In this document: positions 51,089 to 52,063 of the stretch, piece after piece
How positions within the stretch are numbered: the stretch's first letter is position 1
How the letters are laid out: each line of letters opens with the position of its first letter
Source: Bacillota bacterium
Lineage (GTDB): Bacteria > Bacillota > UBA4882 > UBA8346
DNA length: 52,063 nt
Direction: 5' to 3'
Assembly: GCA_023394955.1 (NCBI GenBank)
Contig: JAEWZY010000014.1
Span: 1 to 52,063, forward strand
Program-made: the position numbers and the translations under genes
The notes under the pieces: generated by a model
The model's database searches: none
Told to the model about the DNA's origin: nothing
What the model saw: the letters and a program-made list of their open reading frames with translations, nothing else

Positions 51089-51318
51089 ATTCGGAACCGA
51101 AAGATTCTTCTTTTTATGCAAAGGTACTATAAAAATGAGTACTTAGCAAATTACAGTCTTTTATTTATAATATAAACTGATGTTAAAATTGGGTTCACAA
51201 TTCCTTTGGTGCTTATTTTGACAGAATAATCCGGTATCAAAAATTTTCCCAAAGACAATTATGAAAGGGTCTGTTTTCAGCAAAATTTATAAAAATATAG
51301 CTGAAAGGAAGCGAAAAA

Positions 51319-52063
51319 ATGAAAAAGAACAGATTATGTCGGGGCATGATCCTGATGGTTCTTCTGGTCGCCGTTTTGGCCGGATGCGGCGGCGGGGGAG
51401 GGGGGCTGAAGGATCCGCCAAGCGGTGGCCTATCATCGTTGACCTATGGGGGAGCCGACGCAAAAGGCGACCATATCGCCATTACCATTGATGCGTCAGC
51501 TTCAACCTTGACTTTCCAAAATTATACATTAGGATTGACCAGAGGGCCATATCGCTTTTCAAAAGTTGCCGACCCAGCTCAGAATGGCGGTTTTCAAAAC
51601 TTATACCGGACCGTTTCTTTCTTCGATGATCCAAATCACTATGCACAGTTTGTCATTGCCAACGGAGCGGCAATCCTTTATCAGGTATTTAGCGATGAAG
51701 GATCGGTTGGAACCCCGTGTTTTGCTTTTTATCGGAAGGATGTATCTAATTTGAATGTATATAATGAGACAGCGTATAATTGGGTGAAGTTTCAAATGGA
51801 CTTAGATGCTGAGGATGGCAATTTTGAAGTAGGCCTTGTAGCCTTCGATGATGATGGCACTTGGTACGGCGCAGGGTATGATAATCGAAAGTGGGTTGAT
51901 GAACCTATGGACCCTGAGTATAAATTTGGAGTACATAAATCATTTGGCGACAGAACCATCAAAACAAGTGATTTTCATCATGAACCGAATATAGTTGCTC
52001 ATCAATTTGAAAACGTTACTGCAATAGCTACCCACAACAATGATTTTATTTTTGATGGAGGGC
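51319..52063 (+). CDS. Predicted lipoprotein, cut by the right edge
   Basis: A reading frame of at least 248 codons with no stop before the window end. It starts with a lipoprotein signal (RLCRGMILMVLLVAVLAGC, lipobox LAGC) followed by a glycine-rich linker, as in the subtilisin lipoprotein, then a beta-rich region rich in Asp, Asn and aromatic residues. I recognise no domain. AAGGAAG precedes the ATG. The 51089-51318 gap before it holds no gene; a TTGACA at about 51219 has no convincing -10 partner. Confidence 0.75.
   Translation, partial: MKKNRLCRGMILMVLLVAVLAGCGGGGGGLKDPPSGGLSSLTYGGADAKGDHIAITIDASASTLTFQNYTLGLTRGPYRFSKVADPAQNGGFQNLYRTVSFFDDPNHYAQFVIANGAAILYQVFSDEGSVGTPCFAFYRKDVSNLNVYNETAYNWVKFQMDLDAEDGNFEVGLVAFDDDGTWYGAGYDNRKWVDEPMDPEYKFGVHKSFGDRTIKTSDFHHEPNIVAHQFENVTAIATHNNDFIFDGG

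Noticed and set aside
51261..51491. Plus-strand 76-codon frame near the right edge
   Set aside because: It is out of frame with the lipoprotein gene, which has a ribosome binding site, a perfect lipobox and stays open to the window end.

Overview
The window reads as a chromosomal segment of a strictly anaerobic, hydrogen-metabolising member of the Bacillota (Firmicutes) that appears to combine endospore genes with an outer membrane. The Firmicutes signal comes from strong GGAGG-type ribosome binding sites, frequent TTG/GTG starts, sigma-A promoters of the TTGACA-17-TATAAT kind, the rpmE / YqhQ-like / prfA / prmC gene block and the sporulation gene ylbJ. The diderm signal comes from an RND efflux pump with its own TolC-type outer-membrane channel and a small beta-barrel protein ending in Phe. 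A Hydrogenispora-like or related diderm spore-forming lineage would fit, but this is inference; no rRNA gene is present.

Layout. 1-4.0 kb: a YyaL/DUF255 thioredoxin-fold protein, a small membrane protein and an MFS exporter. 4.2-8.8 kb: the [FeFe]-hydrogenase maturation genes hydG, hydF, a TM1266-type regulator and hydE, with an attenuator-like leader in front of hydG. 9.0-15.1 kb: a hypothetical protein, a MATE exporter, a U32 peptidase, and a two-gene operon of a lysine 2,3-aminomutase-like enzyme and a Ddl-like ATP-grasp ligase behind a consensus promoter. 15.2-21.7 kb: a self-controlled MarR repressor followed by an efflux operon in which the RND permease and TolC channel are one 1482-residue reading frame. 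22-26.3 kb: tRNA-Leu(CAA), a RelE-type toxin-antitoxin pair, a YigZ protein, a secreted BsuPI-domain protein, repeat-rich mobile-element debris and a subtilisin lipoprotein. 26.6-32.1 kb: an FAD dehydrogenase, an RlmI-like methyltransferase, a coiled-coil protein, an uncharacterised radical SAM protein and the beta-barrel protein. 32.3-41.3 kb: rpmE, a YqhQ-like gene, prfA and prmC running directly into hypA-hypB-hypF-hypC-hypD-hypE ([NiFe]-hydrogenase maturation). 41.4-52.1 kb: a TolB-like propeller, a glutaredoxin/flavoprotein reductase pair, a DnaQ-type exonuclease, ylbJ, a GNAT enzyme, a DUF2461 protein, a kinase-regulator-kinase cluster, and a lipoprotein cut by the right edge.

How it works together. 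Two complete hydrogenase maturation sets, HydEFG and HypABCDEF, lie in 37 kb without any hydrogenase structural gene, so both must serve enzymes encoded elsewhere. Four radical SAM enzymes and a U32 protein support an oxygen-free lifestyle. The intergenic DNA is rich in degenerate 7-bp and 9-bp tandem repeats that sit at or inside the 3' ends of several genes.
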